DNA from: Acanthosepion pharaonis
Taxonomy: Eukaryota; Mollusca; Cephalopoda; Sepiida; Sepiidae
Length of the DNA stretch: 64,000 bases
NCBI GenBank assembly: GCA_903632075.3
Contig: CAHIKZ030005498.1
Span: 2,736,001-2,800,000, forward strand
Reading direction: 5' to 3'
This document shows, piece after piece, positions 1 to 10,547 of this stretch. Each line of letters opens with the position of its first letter. Position 1 is the first letter of the stretch. The position numbers and the translations under genes were made by a program. Under the pieces are notes generated by a model. The model had not been told where the DNA came from, did no database searches, and worked only from the letters and a program-made list of their open reading frames with translations.

Positions 1-119
1 TCTCTCTCTCTTGAGAGGCGTAGTATACATATGTTAGGAAGAGTTCATTCCGTAGTTATAGGTAAAGACTCATGACAAATATATATAGATCTACCATTTG
101 TTCATGCTTTTAGTATATG

Positions 120-700
120 ACCGGGTTTTTATTGAAGTGACTCTATGTAAAGTAACTAAGACACAAGGGGGTTACTGGGTGTGAGAGAATTAGAAAACAG
201 AAGTATTTTAGAGGAACGAAGACAATACAAGAGTAACCAGGAAGACAGTGGATAACGATTGATATTGCATATCAATCGTTGAAGCTCAAAGTTGACTGGA
301 AAGCATGGAGCCGGTAGAGAGTTCCACAAGTGGGAAGTGCGAGCAAAGAGACTGTTAGCATAGAACTTACGGTTGTATTTAGCAAATTCAACTGCAAAGG
401 GTTGCGACCTTGCTGTAAATCAAAGACTACTCGTAGATTCTTAATGTCTAGGTACCATAGCGGAGAGTTCATGTGAACAATGACATAAGAGTATTTACAG
501 AGAAGGCGCAGGCAAACGACATGACGGCGGTGGGAAGGTGACTGAAGACGAGGCACCAGGTCACGTGGTCATAATGCTGATCCTTAATTGGATTTTTATC
601 AGGAATCTCTAAATATACAGCAGCAGTAACAGACGATAAGTGGCAGCAATATTCGAGGCATCACGAATGGTAGACTTATAAAAATGCAAGATAGATTCAA
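120..700 (-). mobile_element. LINE 3' fragment (Jockey/CR1-like reverse transcriptase end)
   Basis: The longest minus-strand frame (556-272, 94 codons) reads like the C-terminal end of a non-LTR retrotransposon reverse transcriptase: it opens with a SHRRHVVCLRLLCKY block, the counterpart of the LSHRR.VASLCLFYKYFHG block seen in the fragments at 17.1 kb and 35.2 kb. Downstream on the same strand is a 3' tail matching other LINE tails here, with a TGTGTCTTAGT motif near 168 and an end near 120. Stops and frame changes interrupt it, so it is a dead copy. The clade is assigned by motif memory only. Confidence 0.55.
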
Positions 701-879
701 CCATGAAGAAATGTCTAGCACCAGCTTTCTTAGAAGCAGACCTCGCAACAGATTCAATATAATATTTTACTTCATGTCACTTGAGAATCTTAGCCAGAGA
801 AGTTGCAACGATTCACTCTTATAGAGGTTAGCATCAGCCATGCTGATCAAAGGCATGAAGGGGTCTTTCTAGTGATTAA

Positions 880-1060
880 CAGAAAAAAAAAAAAAATTAA
901 CAAGTGTATTGTAACTTGAAAAATTCATTGTCACATTTGGGGGGGGGCACAAAATTGAGGTTCCTTTCAGGTCAGTAAGGATGTCAGCAAAAGGATGAGC
1001 CCTAAATGCAAATTACAAATTGGAGGTACGAAAGTCAAACAAGTACGACAATTTCATTAT
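880..1060 (+). repeat. Dispersed repeat, copy 1 (pair with 3205-3360)
   Basis: About 170 bp closely matches 3201-3360: both have a GTAACTTGA start, a TTGTCACATT core, AGGATGAG and ACAAGTACGAC. The upstream part (GATTAACAGAAA...AACAAGTG) matches 2322-2366, so the second copy is split by an insertion. It lies just upstream of an RTE-like fragment and may be part of that element. Unclassified. Confidence 0.6.
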
Positions 1061-1099
1061 CTGTGAATTGTTTTAACAGAGGACGGAATGCGCTACCCT

Positions 1100-1640
1100 G
1101 AATTCCGAGGGTCGTTGCCTTCCAAAAGCTAAGCAAACTATTAAGAAACAGAAAATGTAGTTAGAAGCATAGAAAAGAGTGCTGAACAGATTACGAACTA
1201 TCAGTCTTCCTCTATAGTAGTGAATGCTGGGTAATATTTTCACAAATGAAGGTGAGTCTTGAAGTAACAGACATTTGACTCAACAGAAGGATGCTGAGAA
1301 TACCATGGACCGAACATGGGAGCAACGTGAAAGTTTTAAAGAAAATGGAAACAAAAAAGACACTTATACACAGCATTAAAAAGAGACAATTGAAATATCT
1401 AGGGCACATAATGAGGAAAGAGGACTTAGAAAATTTGACACTCACAGAACTTATTGAAGGCAAAAGGGACAGAGGTCAAAAAATTTATACCCTACCCATC
1501 GTGCTTAGAGTAAATGGATGGCAGAACAAGGTTTAACAGAGATAACAATAACTGGCAATATTTTAAGAGCCGCAAAAGACAAGAAGTCGTGAAGCGCCAT
1601 GATCGCCAGCTTCCTGAAATGACTCAGCATATAGAAAAAC
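1100..1640 (+). mobile_element. RTE-like LINE, C-terminal reverse transcriptase fragment
   Basis: The plus-strand frame at 1291-1536 encodes RRMLRIPWTEHG..., then a KRQLKYLGHIMRKEDLENLT block and an EGKRDRGQ block. This order (RMLRI.WT / LGHIMR / GKR.RGR) is typical of the C-terminal part of RTE-type and related endonuclease-reverse transcriptase ORFs annotated across invertebrates. Upstream, 1205-1240 keeps a degenerate remnant of the usual YGCESW motif. A weaker related fragment lies at 21.8-22.0 kb, and the RT active-site region of the same type is at 60.5 kb. Frameshifts and stops make it non-functional. Confidence 0.65.
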
Positions 1641-1764
1641 GGATTGTAGAACTTCACACCAGGATTCGATTTTCTGTTACTTTAAAATTTTAGTATAATT
1701 CGTTGTTGTATAGTGGGACTTCTAATTAGGATTCAATTTCTTATTTTTTTGTTAATTGAATAAC

Positions 1765-1940
1765 ACTGATTGACATTTTTTGCGACCCAAATGTTGTTGG
1801 GCAATGGGTATATGTTGCTGGGTTATTTTTTCATGTTCAATCTCAAATGAAGTCTATTTGCCCCATTATATAACGTTTTATCAGTACAGATAAAATAGGC
1901 CAATGTGCCTAATTCACAGGGATATGCCAGGGCTTAAATA
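1765..1940 (+). repeat. Dispersed repeat (inverted partner at 6040-6245)
   Basis: The block with GACCCAAATGTTGTTGGG, TTATTTTTTCA, CAGTACAGATAAAATAGGC matches the reverse complement of 6040-6245. Two degenerate copies in opposite orientation about 4.2 kb apart. No coding potential seen; unclassified. Confidence 0.55.
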
Positions 1941-2366
1941 TGCTGAAATGATTTATCATTCAAGAAAAATCATCCAAATAACTTTCAAAATGAATTATAA
2001 GCTATTTCAGTTCAGATAAGCTGACCTGAAAATGATTGATTTTATGAGAGATACCTCACTGGAAAATGTTCTTGTGCCCTCCATGTTCTTAGCTTGTTAA
2101 AACTTTGTTTCTTCTCTACTTTTCATAGAAGAAGCTCTTTAGAAGTCATTCAAAGACAGTGATTTTCTTTTTTATTAGAAGTTTTTCACTTTGAGCCTGA
2201 AACCGTCATAAGATTTTATCATATCACTTAAATTTACTGAGGTCTGACATTGCCATTCAGTCTCTGTATAAACATGCATAAGAACATCGATAAATGAGAG
2301 ACAGGAAATTCTGCTTCTGGTGATTGACAGAAAGAAGTTTCATTACAATTAACAAGTGAATTGTAA

Positions 2367-3200
2367 TATAGAGCTTAACCTCTACATGCCAGTGGATCAG
2401 AACCAATAACTGAGTTCACTACGTCCTCATTGGACAATAAAAAATAAAGCATTTCTAATTTACATTTTCATGTGTTAGTTGTAGATTTTTGTGCAAGCTA
2501 AACACAATCCAGGCTCCAGACGCAAGTTTTACCATAATTGTTTCTGATTGGTCAATATATCTCAAAGTCGTAACAACGCCTACGCAACACGTGTTTAAAC
2601 ACAATATACCGCCAAATCTTGAAATGTGTTCGCGAGCCTCACACGTGACTAAGAATGCAAATAAATACAATGCACGAGACACAAATTTAGCAGTGAGCTT
2701 AGTGACGGATAACCAATCGCTAAACTACTCTGCTTCACTTATACTTTTGAAGTTGCAAAGTTAAAATTTATTAACACGAAACAACTCCAATGCACTTACT
2801 CATCAATCACTGGATTCAATCACCATAAATAGTGGAAGTTCTCAACCATAAAACATTTCAGTTGATTTTCTAACAAAAAATTATTATGGTCAAAGAAGGA
2901 CAACTCCTTAAGCAAACTTAAAATTCACATCAGAAAAATATTACTACACAAACTGTTTAATATTACGTAAGTTTACAAACCTCAATCAAACCTTGTATGC
3001 CTTGCTTTGTCCTTTGTATGACTTACTATATATAAAATTCTATTGTTTGTTATTCAAAAAAAGAGATTTATTATTATTTCTCATGTTGTTCTGATTCTAT
3101 GTGTGAATATTGAAATTTTGATGTTAGTGGAAATTGTTAATTTATCACGCAGCCTATTTCTCAACAATTATGTACCCATATGATTAACACATCCCCCACA
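2367..3200. mobile_element. Inserted 834-bp segment flanked by GTAA duplication
   Basis: The repeat at 880-1060 is continuous, but its second copy is interrupted: the left part ends at 2366, the right part resumes at 3201, and GTAA is present on both sides (2363-2366 and 3201-3204). On the minus strand the insert starts TGTGGGGGATG, as an LTR might, but the other end is not a clear CA terminus. A CCAAT-like box (ATTGGTCA near 2550) and a TATATAAA string (3032-3039) are present. No transposase or RT frame was recognised. It may be a solo LTR or another non-autonomous insertion. Confidence 0.35.
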
Positions 3201-3204
3201 GTAA

Positions 3205-3360
3205 CTTGAATAATTCGTTGTCACATTGGCGAGGTCACAAAATCGAGGTCTCTTTTCGCAGAATATCAGCAAATGTATGAGTCAGCAAAAGGATGAGGCC
3301 AAAATGCAAATTACAAATTGGAGAGACAAAAACCAAACAAGTACGACAAATTAGGATTGT
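3205..3360 (+). repeat. Dispersed repeat, copy 2 (right part)
   Basis: Matches 915-1060; its left part lies at 2322-2366 on the other side of the 834-bp insertion. Confidence 0.6.
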
Positions 3361-3423
3361 TAGGGTGTTAGGTGAGTGTATTTGAGACTAGCAAGATTAG
3401 ATTTTTCTTTATCGGCGTCTAAC

Positions 3424-3840
3424 ACTTTCAACCCTGAACATTGCTTTACCGATGGTAGAGAAAAATGTCTTCATGCCTAGCCACCTGTTGAACGGTGGGT
3501 AAACGCTTGTGTCGTTTTTTGCTATTGGCTGTCTTATTTTGAATAGCCAATGAGAAAAGCTGTAATATTCATATGTCATCGATTGTTATACTAACATGTC
3601 CGCGCATTTTCATTGTGTTTTTCTGCATGTGTTTTTGGTAATTCAAAAAAAAAAAAATAAAGAATTCTGGGGTTAAAGTATAGGCATGCAATCATACTCT
3701 CTTCCTGCTAAGTATCATGCTTTTATTTTTTGTAACTATTTTTATATCTACCGTGAAACATTACAAACTAATTATTTGCGAATTTTGACTCAGCTCAGGA
3801 AGAAGAGTTGAAATTCTTCAAGAACTTAGGGCTCAAAGGG
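3424..3840. mobile_element. TTAA-type MITE, copy 1 (piggyBac-like)
   Basis: Ends are inverted: left ACTTTCAACCCTGAAC, right (reverse complement) CCCTTTGAGCCCTAAG. Flanks are CTAA and ATAA, each one base from TTAA. A shorter homologue at 17964-18196 has TTAA on both sides. Both share an internal GTGAAACATTACA block and the CCGGTGGTA/CGATGGTAGAGAAAAATG motif. TTAA flanks with CCCTTT ends suggest a piggyBac-superfamily MITE; no transposase is present. Confidence 0.45.
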
Positions 3841-3844
3841 ATAA

Positions 3845-4795
3845 AATGGCCGCCCAACACCAGCTAGGTAGTTTGAAGATATTAACATTATGTCTGACTT
3901 CTGCTCTAGCAATAAAAACGGGTCAACCTTTTTATCACTTCCGCTGCTCACTACGGAGATCTTCGTTTTTCTTATCTTGCTCCAGCTGGCTAAGTACGGA
4001 AACCTATGTTTTTTGCATACCGCTGGTATGAACGTCCCATTGCGCTATCTGTCGTAAAATACGGGAAATTCTAACTGTTCTATCATGCCAATTATTAGTC
4101 AGCCTCGAGTTTTCTCTACGTCATGGTAGTTTCGTATCTAATTTGAAAATATTCCTGACGAAAATGCGGCTAGCATGCTGATGCTCCCAGCGCCCGTGAC
4201 CGTATGTCCAAGGGCACCTAAAATTGATCCTGCCAATCGCCTCGTTGGTGGAATGAAAGCTCATGACTTGGTAGAAATTCCACCAACCACTAAGAAAAGG
4301 TACCCTACCTTCAAAAAAGCTGGATAACGCTCAGAAACAAGGTACTTCTGCAAGAAGTGGGAAGTCCCACTCCACAAAGTACAATGCTTCAAAAGATATC
4401 ATGTGTATACCCATTACTAATCTGGTAAGTCATTCCCAGGTATATCCATGAAAATGGAAGGCTGTAAAACACACTGGTGCCAGTTTTCTGTGTAATAAAA
4501 TATGTAGGTTGAAATTTGGCATTTTCTTTAAAAATGGCTGGCCGGATGGGGGCCGGTGGGGGCAGCACTGGGAAAATGAGTAGCGGTGAAAGTGTTAAAA
4601 TCACCGTAGAGTTTCAAAGAAGAGAAGATTTATTCCTTTGGACAGACAAAAATGAATGTATTTTTCATTGCATTGTATCTTTGTTTGGATTCAAAAATTA
4701 AGGACACAAGTTTGGCTTAATTAAATTTTGTGTGAGATTTTTCTGAAAGCCTTTTTATGAAGTGAAAATATTAAAAATGCATTTTTGTAAGTTAT
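3845..4795. other. No assignable gene or element
   Basis: About 950 bp of moderately AT-rich sequence. Short open frames (3846-4031, 4516-4701) resemble nothing I recognise and show no splice or codon support. Confidence 0.5.
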
Positions 4796-4861
4796 TGGGA
4801 TACTTTTTTATACTATTTACATTATTCGAATTGTTTACCTCATCTTTGTCGCCATATTTAT

Positions 4862-4905
4862 TACAATGTTTCGGCCGTTATACGATCCGGCCTTCTTCAG
4901 GTGGT
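4862..4905 (-). ncRNA. Hammerhead-like core at PLE 3' end (family E)
   Basis: On the minus strand: CUGAAGA box, one extra A, a GGCC/GGCC helix, then GAAAC. After GAAA the sequence is ACAUUGUA, allowing an A15.1-U16.1 pair and a GUA cleavage triplet with a very short stem III. Stem I could not be paired convincingly. Treated as a degenerate relic of the PLE-type HHR. Related copies: 30.2-30.8 kb, 53.96 kb, 55.4 kb. Confidence 0.45.
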
Positions 4906-5034
4906 TGGAATGTCGATCTGAACCTTTTATTTCGCTCACTGGGGTAGATTGTTCTAGTTTCACTTGCCATGTTTTTAATGGATGTCAGTAATCAGTTATC
5001 TCCTGTTAATTCTCTCCAAGTTCTCCACTGCCTT

Positions 5035-5105
5035 AACCTGGTATTGAACTTACACTCATTGGATCCTGTCACTGGGTCACCTTTATCCACTGTGCCATGT
5101 GTCCC
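5035..5105 (-). repeat. tRNA-like (SINE-type) stretch inside the PLE 3' UTR
   Basis: Minus strand carries TGGCACAGTGGATAAAGG (A-box-like) and, about 40 bp later, AAGTTCAATACCAGG (B-box-like). Equivalent tRNA-like stretches occur at 54120-54190 (-) and 55200-55265 (+), each between the GIY-YIG end and the HHR-like core of a PLE copy. Confidence 0.5.
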
Positions 5106-6039
5106 TGAGGACATCTGTGTATAAGTTTCTGGGTATTATAAACCTAATATCCTCAGCAACCATTTTTACCAGTGCTCATATTGCAATTTTTGCTGTTATC
5201 ATATATTTTTACCAGAGCTCATATTGCTTTTTCTTTCTCTGACTCTCTTTATTACTGGTTCCCATATTGTATTAATTTCTATGCTTGGTCAGCTCAGGAG
5301 ATTTTTGTCGCCTAGCATATGTGTTGATTCCTTAAGTTTACGAATTTTCCAATGGTTTTCTTTGTCTGTGATCTCAACCTGATCCCATAGAGGGAGGTGA
5401 TCTCTTTTGTCTCTCCATATGTGGTCAGCCACGCCTGATTTTCCCCTTCCCTTCGTGTTACAGCTTTCTGGTGTTCTTGAAGCCTTACCTTAAGGGGTAC
5501 GGCCTGTCTCTCCTTTATATTCCTTTCAGCAGCTGCACGGGATTGCGTACACACAGTCTTTAGTCATGTTCTCCTCTCTGGGGTGACGGTTCTTACTCGG
5601 GAGAGATATCTGCGAAGTGTCGTCCAGCTTTTGAAGGTTGTCCTGATGTTATATGGACCGCAGATCCTTTGTATTTTCTCTGATAACCCTTTCACATAAG
5701 GCAGGCAGACTGTTTTCTGAGTGCTGTCCGCCTATCCCAGTTTTGGGGGGCTGCTGCCATGTACCCAGGGTAGTTGTTACGTTGTAGGGTACTACTCATA
5801 CTGACTAATTCTTTATCAAACATTTCTGGGTCGCCATTTATGACTTTTGCTCAGCGTTGTAAGCAACGGACGATCCCTTTCTATACGCTGTATGGATGGT
5901 GGGAGTTGAAATTGAGGTACTGTCCGGTGAATGTCGGTTTACGGTATACGGATGTCTTAAACCTATGCTCTGTTCGAGATATTCTGGGTGTTGTTTTTCT
6001 TTTTCTTTTATGATGTTATTCGAATCTGAAAACCTTTAA

Positions 6040-6245
6040 GGTTAGTTCTATATGGCCCTGGGTATTTTAGCCTATTTTAAGCAAAATAGAAATTATCTGT
6101 ACTGTTAAAATGGACGGACAAAATGGACTTGATTTTCAGATTTAGCGTGAAAAAATAGCCCAGAAACATGTGCCCATTACCCAACAATATTTGGGTCGAA
6201 AAACATGTTGACCGATGTAATTGGTTGCCATGTGATCACACCATG
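6040..6245 (-). repeat. Dispersed repeat (inverted partner of 1765-1940)
   Basis: Reverse-complement match to 1765-1940 (CCCAACAATATTTGGGTC, CTGTACTGTTAAAATGG). Directly follows the PLE fragment. Confidence 0.55.
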
Positions 6246-6727
6246 AGATTCAGTCATTTTCACAATTTCAGTTACGTTAAAGGAAATAAAGTCCTGAAGA
6301 AATAATGGTTTATTTCCATAAAGAACAGAAAATAGTAATACTAATGGTAATATTTACTGTTACTCTATAAAACATTTGGTATTCATAAGCATCCATTACT
6401 GCTCTCAGCTAATATTTATAAAACTTTTCTCATAAAATATTTCTTCCTGGAAAACAGTTCCTTGAAGTCCAGTAACTGTTATCGGTCATTAAGATATTGA
6501 TAGCTATTCCCTTCTTAACTTTTTAAGTAGGGGGGAATGCCAATATTTCTACGTGTTACATGGGCTATCCATTTTAATTGTTACAGCTGTTGGTATTTTT
6601 CAGTTGATGCAGCTTTCTTTATTCCCGGAGATTCACGAGACTATCACGGCAAACATGACGGTCTTGCATCAAGATTGGAAGTTTATTTGGGTGGCAATAT
6701 TTGCCATAACGTAGCTGATCAATGTAG
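6246..6727. other. No assignable feature
   Basis: AT-rich, no recognisable element. The open frame at 6537-6761 has no recognised domain and runs into the LTR copy that follows. Confidence 0.5.
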
Positions 6728-7274
6728 TGTTATTCATAATGACGGTCGTCTTCGAGTATAGAATCCAGAAGTTAGCGGTGAATATCTTGAAGACAGTAGG
6801 AAAGCATACTGGGCTCATAACCAATGTTGTTCATAATGACAGTCGTCTTCGAGTATAAAATTCAGAGGTTAGCAGTGAATATTTCGAAGACAGTAGGAAA
6901 GCGTTGTTCAGGTTAGCAGTGGATATTTTGGTAAAAAAGTGGATATTTTGGAAAAGCTGGTATCAGATGGCGTACAAAAAAAAAAGTTCGTCCTTCTGAT
7001 TTTCTGGACTTCGCCATTTGACAAGTTACATAAATATATACAAAAACTACAACATGTAGATGACTGGACATTCTTGGGCTAGAGTGTCCAGAGCAATAAA
7101 AGTTTTTGTTTTGCTCGCCTTTGAACATCGACGGATTGAATGTTCTACGTCTTGATTGATTGGTTAACCTTCATTATTGATTGGACTTATATAAAGTAAA
7201 AGATTCAAGGTCATTTGGAATAATTGGCTCACTAGTAAAATCTATCGAATCTTTTACGTACAAAAACTACAACA
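6728..7274 (-). mobile_element. LTR family 1, rearranged copy
   Basis: On the minus strand it starts TGTTGTAGTTTTTG (at 7274), carries an ATTGGTTAACC (CCAAT-type) block and a GAATATTC-like block, and ends in ATAACA at 6728. It matches the solo LTRs at 22.2, 52.4 and 54.3 kb. The 3' part is duplicated: the block at 6728-6808 recurs at 6829-6902. Flanks (TGTAG / TAGTT) are not a clean 5-bp duplication, consistent with rearrangement. Confidence 0.55.
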
Positions 7275-7353
7275 TAGTTAGTTTGTAATAACAATATCTT
7301 GATTTACTGTCTTTATCTTATTTATTTTTAGAATTTAGTTAAATTTAAGCTAA

Positions 7354-7503
7354 ATGCGTGACCTCACCGAGTTCGAAAAAGAGCAAATTGTTGGAGCTCG
7401 CATGGCAGGAGCCTCGATCACTAAGGTTGCTGAACTGTTTGGTTTTTCAAGAGCTACCATATCAAGAACACAATTCAACAATGCCAAAATTATATTTTCT
7501 TGA
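7354..7503 (+). pseudogene. Tc1-like transposase N-terminus (HTH fragment)
   Basis: The frame from ATG 7354 reads MRDLTEFEKEQIVGARMAG, then ASITKVAELFGFSRATISR, then an unrelated tail to a stop near 7503. This is the first helix-turn-helix of Tc1-type transposases, which binds the transposon end. Only about 40 residues remain, with no DDE domain. The same motif in decayed form (MADLSDFK*GQIVGSRMAG) is in the minus-strand copy at 29.6-29.9 kb. Confidence 0.7.
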
Positions 7504-7810
7504 GAATCATTAGTAATTTATTTTAGAAAAATATATTACTGGTAATGTTTTTTCAAATGTATTAATACTAACTTTTAACTATGAAAATGCACTGCTGGTA
7601 TTTTTTTCGGATAAAAATTCATTTTTCATAGTGTTCTGACTCTAATTTGGGGTGGGGTACCTATTTGTCCATAGTTGGGACCCTAACAGACCCTACCATC
7701 AAGATTAGGGTAGACCTAACTACAGCAACAATTAAGTCGGGGTTCCACGATCCTCAAAATCTCCCGATAAAAGGGTTTGCTACAGGATGAAGTTTATCGT
7801 TATACATGGG
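7504..7810 (+). repeat. Unclassified dispersed repeat R, copy 1
   Basis: Contains TACTGGTAATGTTTTTTC, a CATAGTGTTCTGAC motif, ACCTATTTGTCCATAG, and ends with a GTTTATCGTTATACATGGGA block. Related copies lie at 42365-42740 (+), 43935-44215 (-) and 53405-53870 (+). Not coding. The constant GTTTATCGTCATAC end suggests a SINE or MITE, but I could not define termini. Confidence 0.55.
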
Positions 7811-8124
7811 ACGTGAAAATCCGCATAGCTAAATGTTGGACTGCCTTTAATAACAGAGATGTGATCTGGAAATCTGATGTACTTTCGATGTTAATGTATG
7901 GTGCCACAGCCTGTAAAAAAAAATCACTTGAGGCTTTCTATACTAACCTATTATCCAAAATAGTGTAATAACAGTATCTTGATTATACAAGAGGAATATT
8001 TCTACTTACTCTTTCATGAAACTAATTTGAAGCACCTTGTAATCATAATAATATTTTTCAAAACTTTGTAAAAAAAAAGTCTCCTACACGTACACACAGA
8101 GACACAAACACACACGCACACACT

Positions 8125-8169
<45 letters not shown>

Positions 8170-8500
8170 TGTTAAATATAACAGACAACGAATGTCTATT
8201 ATGTTTGATCAGGAGCCGTTCTAAGCTTCGTAGAGTTGCTTTTTTCGTGAGGAAATAAAGACAAAAACTGTGCAACATTTGTATATTTTTTTTATTATGC
8301 TGTTCCTTTATCCTGTTCTGTGACCGTTATCGTCGCATGAAAACATAACAGGGTGTCATCTTTGTTGTGATGTCCATATAAGCACTCTGACGATGACTCA
8401 TGTAAATCGAAAGGTTAGATTGAGGAACAGCTTAATAAAAAATATCCAAATGTCGTGAAACTTAAATAGGTAGTACTTGGCTCATTAGTATTTATTTAAT
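7811..8500. other. No gene; short CA/TA tract near 8090-8170
   Basis: A frame at 7777-7968 contains KSDVLSMLMYGATACKKK, reminiscent of LINE LYG motifs, but too short to assign. A (CA)n(TA)n tract lies at 8092-8170. Confidence 0.45.
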
Positions 8501-8504
8501 TTAC

Positions 8505-8530
8505 TCACACACACACACGCACACACATAT

Positions 8531-8595
<65 letters not shown>

Positions 8596-8973
8596 TAAAA
8601 AGAAAGAACAGTAAGATTTATAATCCAGTATTCGTGGTAATTGTTTTTATTTTTAAAAAACAGTGCTCAACACAATTCTGCAGAGCATATATATTATAAA
8701 TTTACTAATTTAAAAATATGGTTCCATCGCTACACAGGAATTACTATATTTCAATCATAGAATTAAATAATTATAGAATGAAATTAAAATCCCTAGTAGT
8801 GTTTTGGGGGGGATTTTTTTTCATTGTTTTTTTTTTCTTTTGTATCAAAAATTCGCTTGAAAATGAAACAGTACTAGGGATTTTAATTCTATAATTAAGT
8901 TTTTAGTTTCTGTTTTTTGAAACATGGTAATCCCTGTTTAGAGATGGAACCATGTTTTTAAATCTGTAATTTA

Positions 8974-9036
<63 letters not shown>

Positions 9037-9195
9037 AACAGCACATTTCTCTCATTATTTAACATCAACACACGGAAGGTTATTCATAAGTATGAACGGA
9101 TTTTTATTAAAATTAGCAGACTTAATGTCTGTAATTTATTCAATCAAACATGTCTAAAAGAAAATTTGCTGCCTAAATGCACACACACACACGTT

Positions 9196-9250
<55 letters not shown>
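8505..9250. repeat. (TA)n tracts
   Basis: Pure or nearly pure TA runs at about 8538-8590, 8976-9033 and 9199-9250, bordering the inverted element and the TIR transposon that follows. Confidence 0.95.
8590..8980. mobile_element. Head-to-head inverted element, hammerhead-associated family A
   Basis: Arms around 8725-8812 and 8865-8960 are inverted (CTAGGGATTTTAATT, then GTAATCCCTG and GATGGAACCAT), flanked outward by (TA)n. On the minus strand the left arm reads CTGTGTAGCGATGGAACC, i.e. a GUA|GCGAU cleavage-type site plus stem I strand; the right arm has GAAACAUGGUAAUCCCUGUUUA. No intact CUGANGA box was found. The left outer tail carries the shared UGCUC...GAGCA hairpin (8664-8687). A related tail lies at 56185-56480. 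Confidence 0.45.
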
Positions 9251-9253
<3 letters not shown>

Positions 9254-9258
9254 ACACA

Positions 9259-10229
9259 CCGGGGGTAACTGTAAAATTGTCCATATCGTTTAACACCATA
9301 ATTGTCCGTCCCACAGACTGTTTAATATCTAAAAAAAGACACTGAACTAATTTAGTTTCTTGTTTCCAGATTTTCAGATAAAACGTTTAGCCATCTTGAT
9401 ACCATTTGTTGTAAGAATCATTGAAAAATCCTTTGAATTATTCAGCTAGAAAGAAAACAGCTCTAAAATCGTTATCTGTCATCCCAACCTTGCCTTCCCA
9501 ACTGAGCAATGGTGAGAGGGAAAATATCATTGAGGCCATTACTAAAGATACCAACATTCATACTCTGACTTCCACCTTCAAAATCCATTCAAGAACCATC
9601 AACAGAACGGTGAATAAGTTTTAAATAGGGGAAACAGTACAGATGAAAACTGGATCAGGATGTCACAACAGGAAGAGGGTTCCTCATTTCACCTTAGAGC
9701 TAAAGAGAACAATTAGAAAAGATCCAACTCAATTCATATGAAATTTGGCACGTGAGAGACGAGTTTCAGTTAAGACAGTCCTAAGAGCAGTGAAAAAAGA
9801 CTAAAAAATGAAATCGTACTTGAAACTTGTGAGTCACTTTGTTACTCCAGGATAGAAAGTTAGAAGGTTAGAGAGGGCGAGGATATCTTGAGTAAGTTGG
9901 AAAATGATATTTGAATAATATGTTGTTGTTTTTTTTTATTTCCTTTCAATCCTTCATGAGCTTCCGATCCTTAGCTATGATTAATTAATGATGAACATGA
10001 CATTTTCGTTTATGATCGATTTCATCATAATTTTTCTGTTAAGACGGGAGAGTAATTATACATTCTTATTGCTTAAAATAGAGTCAAATAGTGTTACAAA
10101 AACATCAGAGAATTCCTATGAATTAAATTTCATCCTTTCTAAGATACAAATTGAACGGTTCAAAGCTTAATATAACAATTGGACAATTTTGCTGTTACAC
10201 GATTTGGACAATTTTGCTGTTACACCGGG
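9259..10229 (+). mobile_element. Defective Tc1/IS630-type TIR transposon, copy 1
   Basis: The right terminus, read inward, is CCCGGTGTAACAGCAAAAT...; the left is a mutated match (GGGGGTAACTGTAAAAT). Each terminus has two tandem GTAACAGCAAAATTGTCC units about 25 bp apart. The interior encodes the N-terminal HTH part of a transposase: SNGERENIIEAITKDTNIHT, then FKIHSRTINRTVNKF, then KTGSGCHNRK, then RKDPTQ and ARERRVSVKTVLRAVKK, with stops between. After about 9880 the sequence jumps to the 3' region, so the DDE catalytic domain is deleted. About 970 bp, non-autonomous. Other copies: 13395-14002 (-), 24785-26774 (+), a lone end at 41699-41770. Confidence 0.7.
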
Positions 10230-10239
10230 TACATATATA

Positions 10240-10285
<46 letters not shown>

Positions 10286-10344
10286 GTACTTAGTGTAAAA
10301 TACTCAATATCTGTGCTAGAGCTAACATATTCAGTTGTATGGAT

Positions 10345-10395
10345 ATTAGTTTGTAACTCTGAGTTTCACGCTTTTACGAAAATCAGACAAATTCC
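10345..10395 (-). ncRNA. Hammerhead relic, family I, left arm
   Basis: Minus strand: stem I UUUGU/ACAAA (10391-10387 with 10354-10350), box CUGAUUU (10386-10380; G8 and A9 mutated), a short stem II ending GCGU, GAAA at 10367-10364, stem III ACUC/GAGU, U16.1 at 10356 and H17=U at 10355. The catalytic box is broken, so this copy should be inactive. Confidence 0.45.
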
Positions 10396-10547
10396 AAAGA
10401 GTTAGATGAGTTTAATGCTGATTAAGAGTTTGTCTGAACTAATATCCATACAACTGAATATATATATATGTATATATATTATGCGCAGCACTTAGTTGAA
10501 TCCGTTCAATATCGCTGATACATCTAATATAATGTATTGTATGTATC

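Larger units (their letters stand above)
4800..6010 (-). pseudogene. Penelope-like element (PLE), 3' half: RT end, GIY-YIG region, 3' UTR
   Basis: Read on the minus strand, the order is that of a Penelope-like retroelement. First an RT thumb-like block, VYRKPTFTGQYLNFNSHHP (about 5960-5900). Then a GLSEKIQRICGPYNIRT linker (about 5695-5640). Then a CVYAIPCSC...GETGR block, as at the start of a PLE GIY-YIG endonuclease (about 5550-5505). Then LQEHQKAVTRR and DHLPLWDQVEITDKENHWKI (about 5480-5340). It ends at an NLLS..S.EIN.IW block (about 5300-5255). PLEs use this domain to nick the target for reverse transcription. The order is clear but several stops and frameshifts break it. The 3' UTR holds a tRNA-like stretch (about 5105-5035) and a hammerhead-like core (4862-4905). 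Three related pieces lie at 30.8, 52.9 and 54-55 kb. Confidence 0.8.

Noticed and set aside
6728..7274. Clean target duplication for this LTR copy
   Set aside because: Flanks TGTAG and TAGTT do not match and the 3' part is duplicated, so the boundaries are rearranged.
8395..8435. Possible hammerhead: CTCTGACGATGACTC...ATCGAAAGG
   Set aside because: The box and GAAA are present, but no stem II, stem I or A15.1-U16.1 pairing could be drawn.
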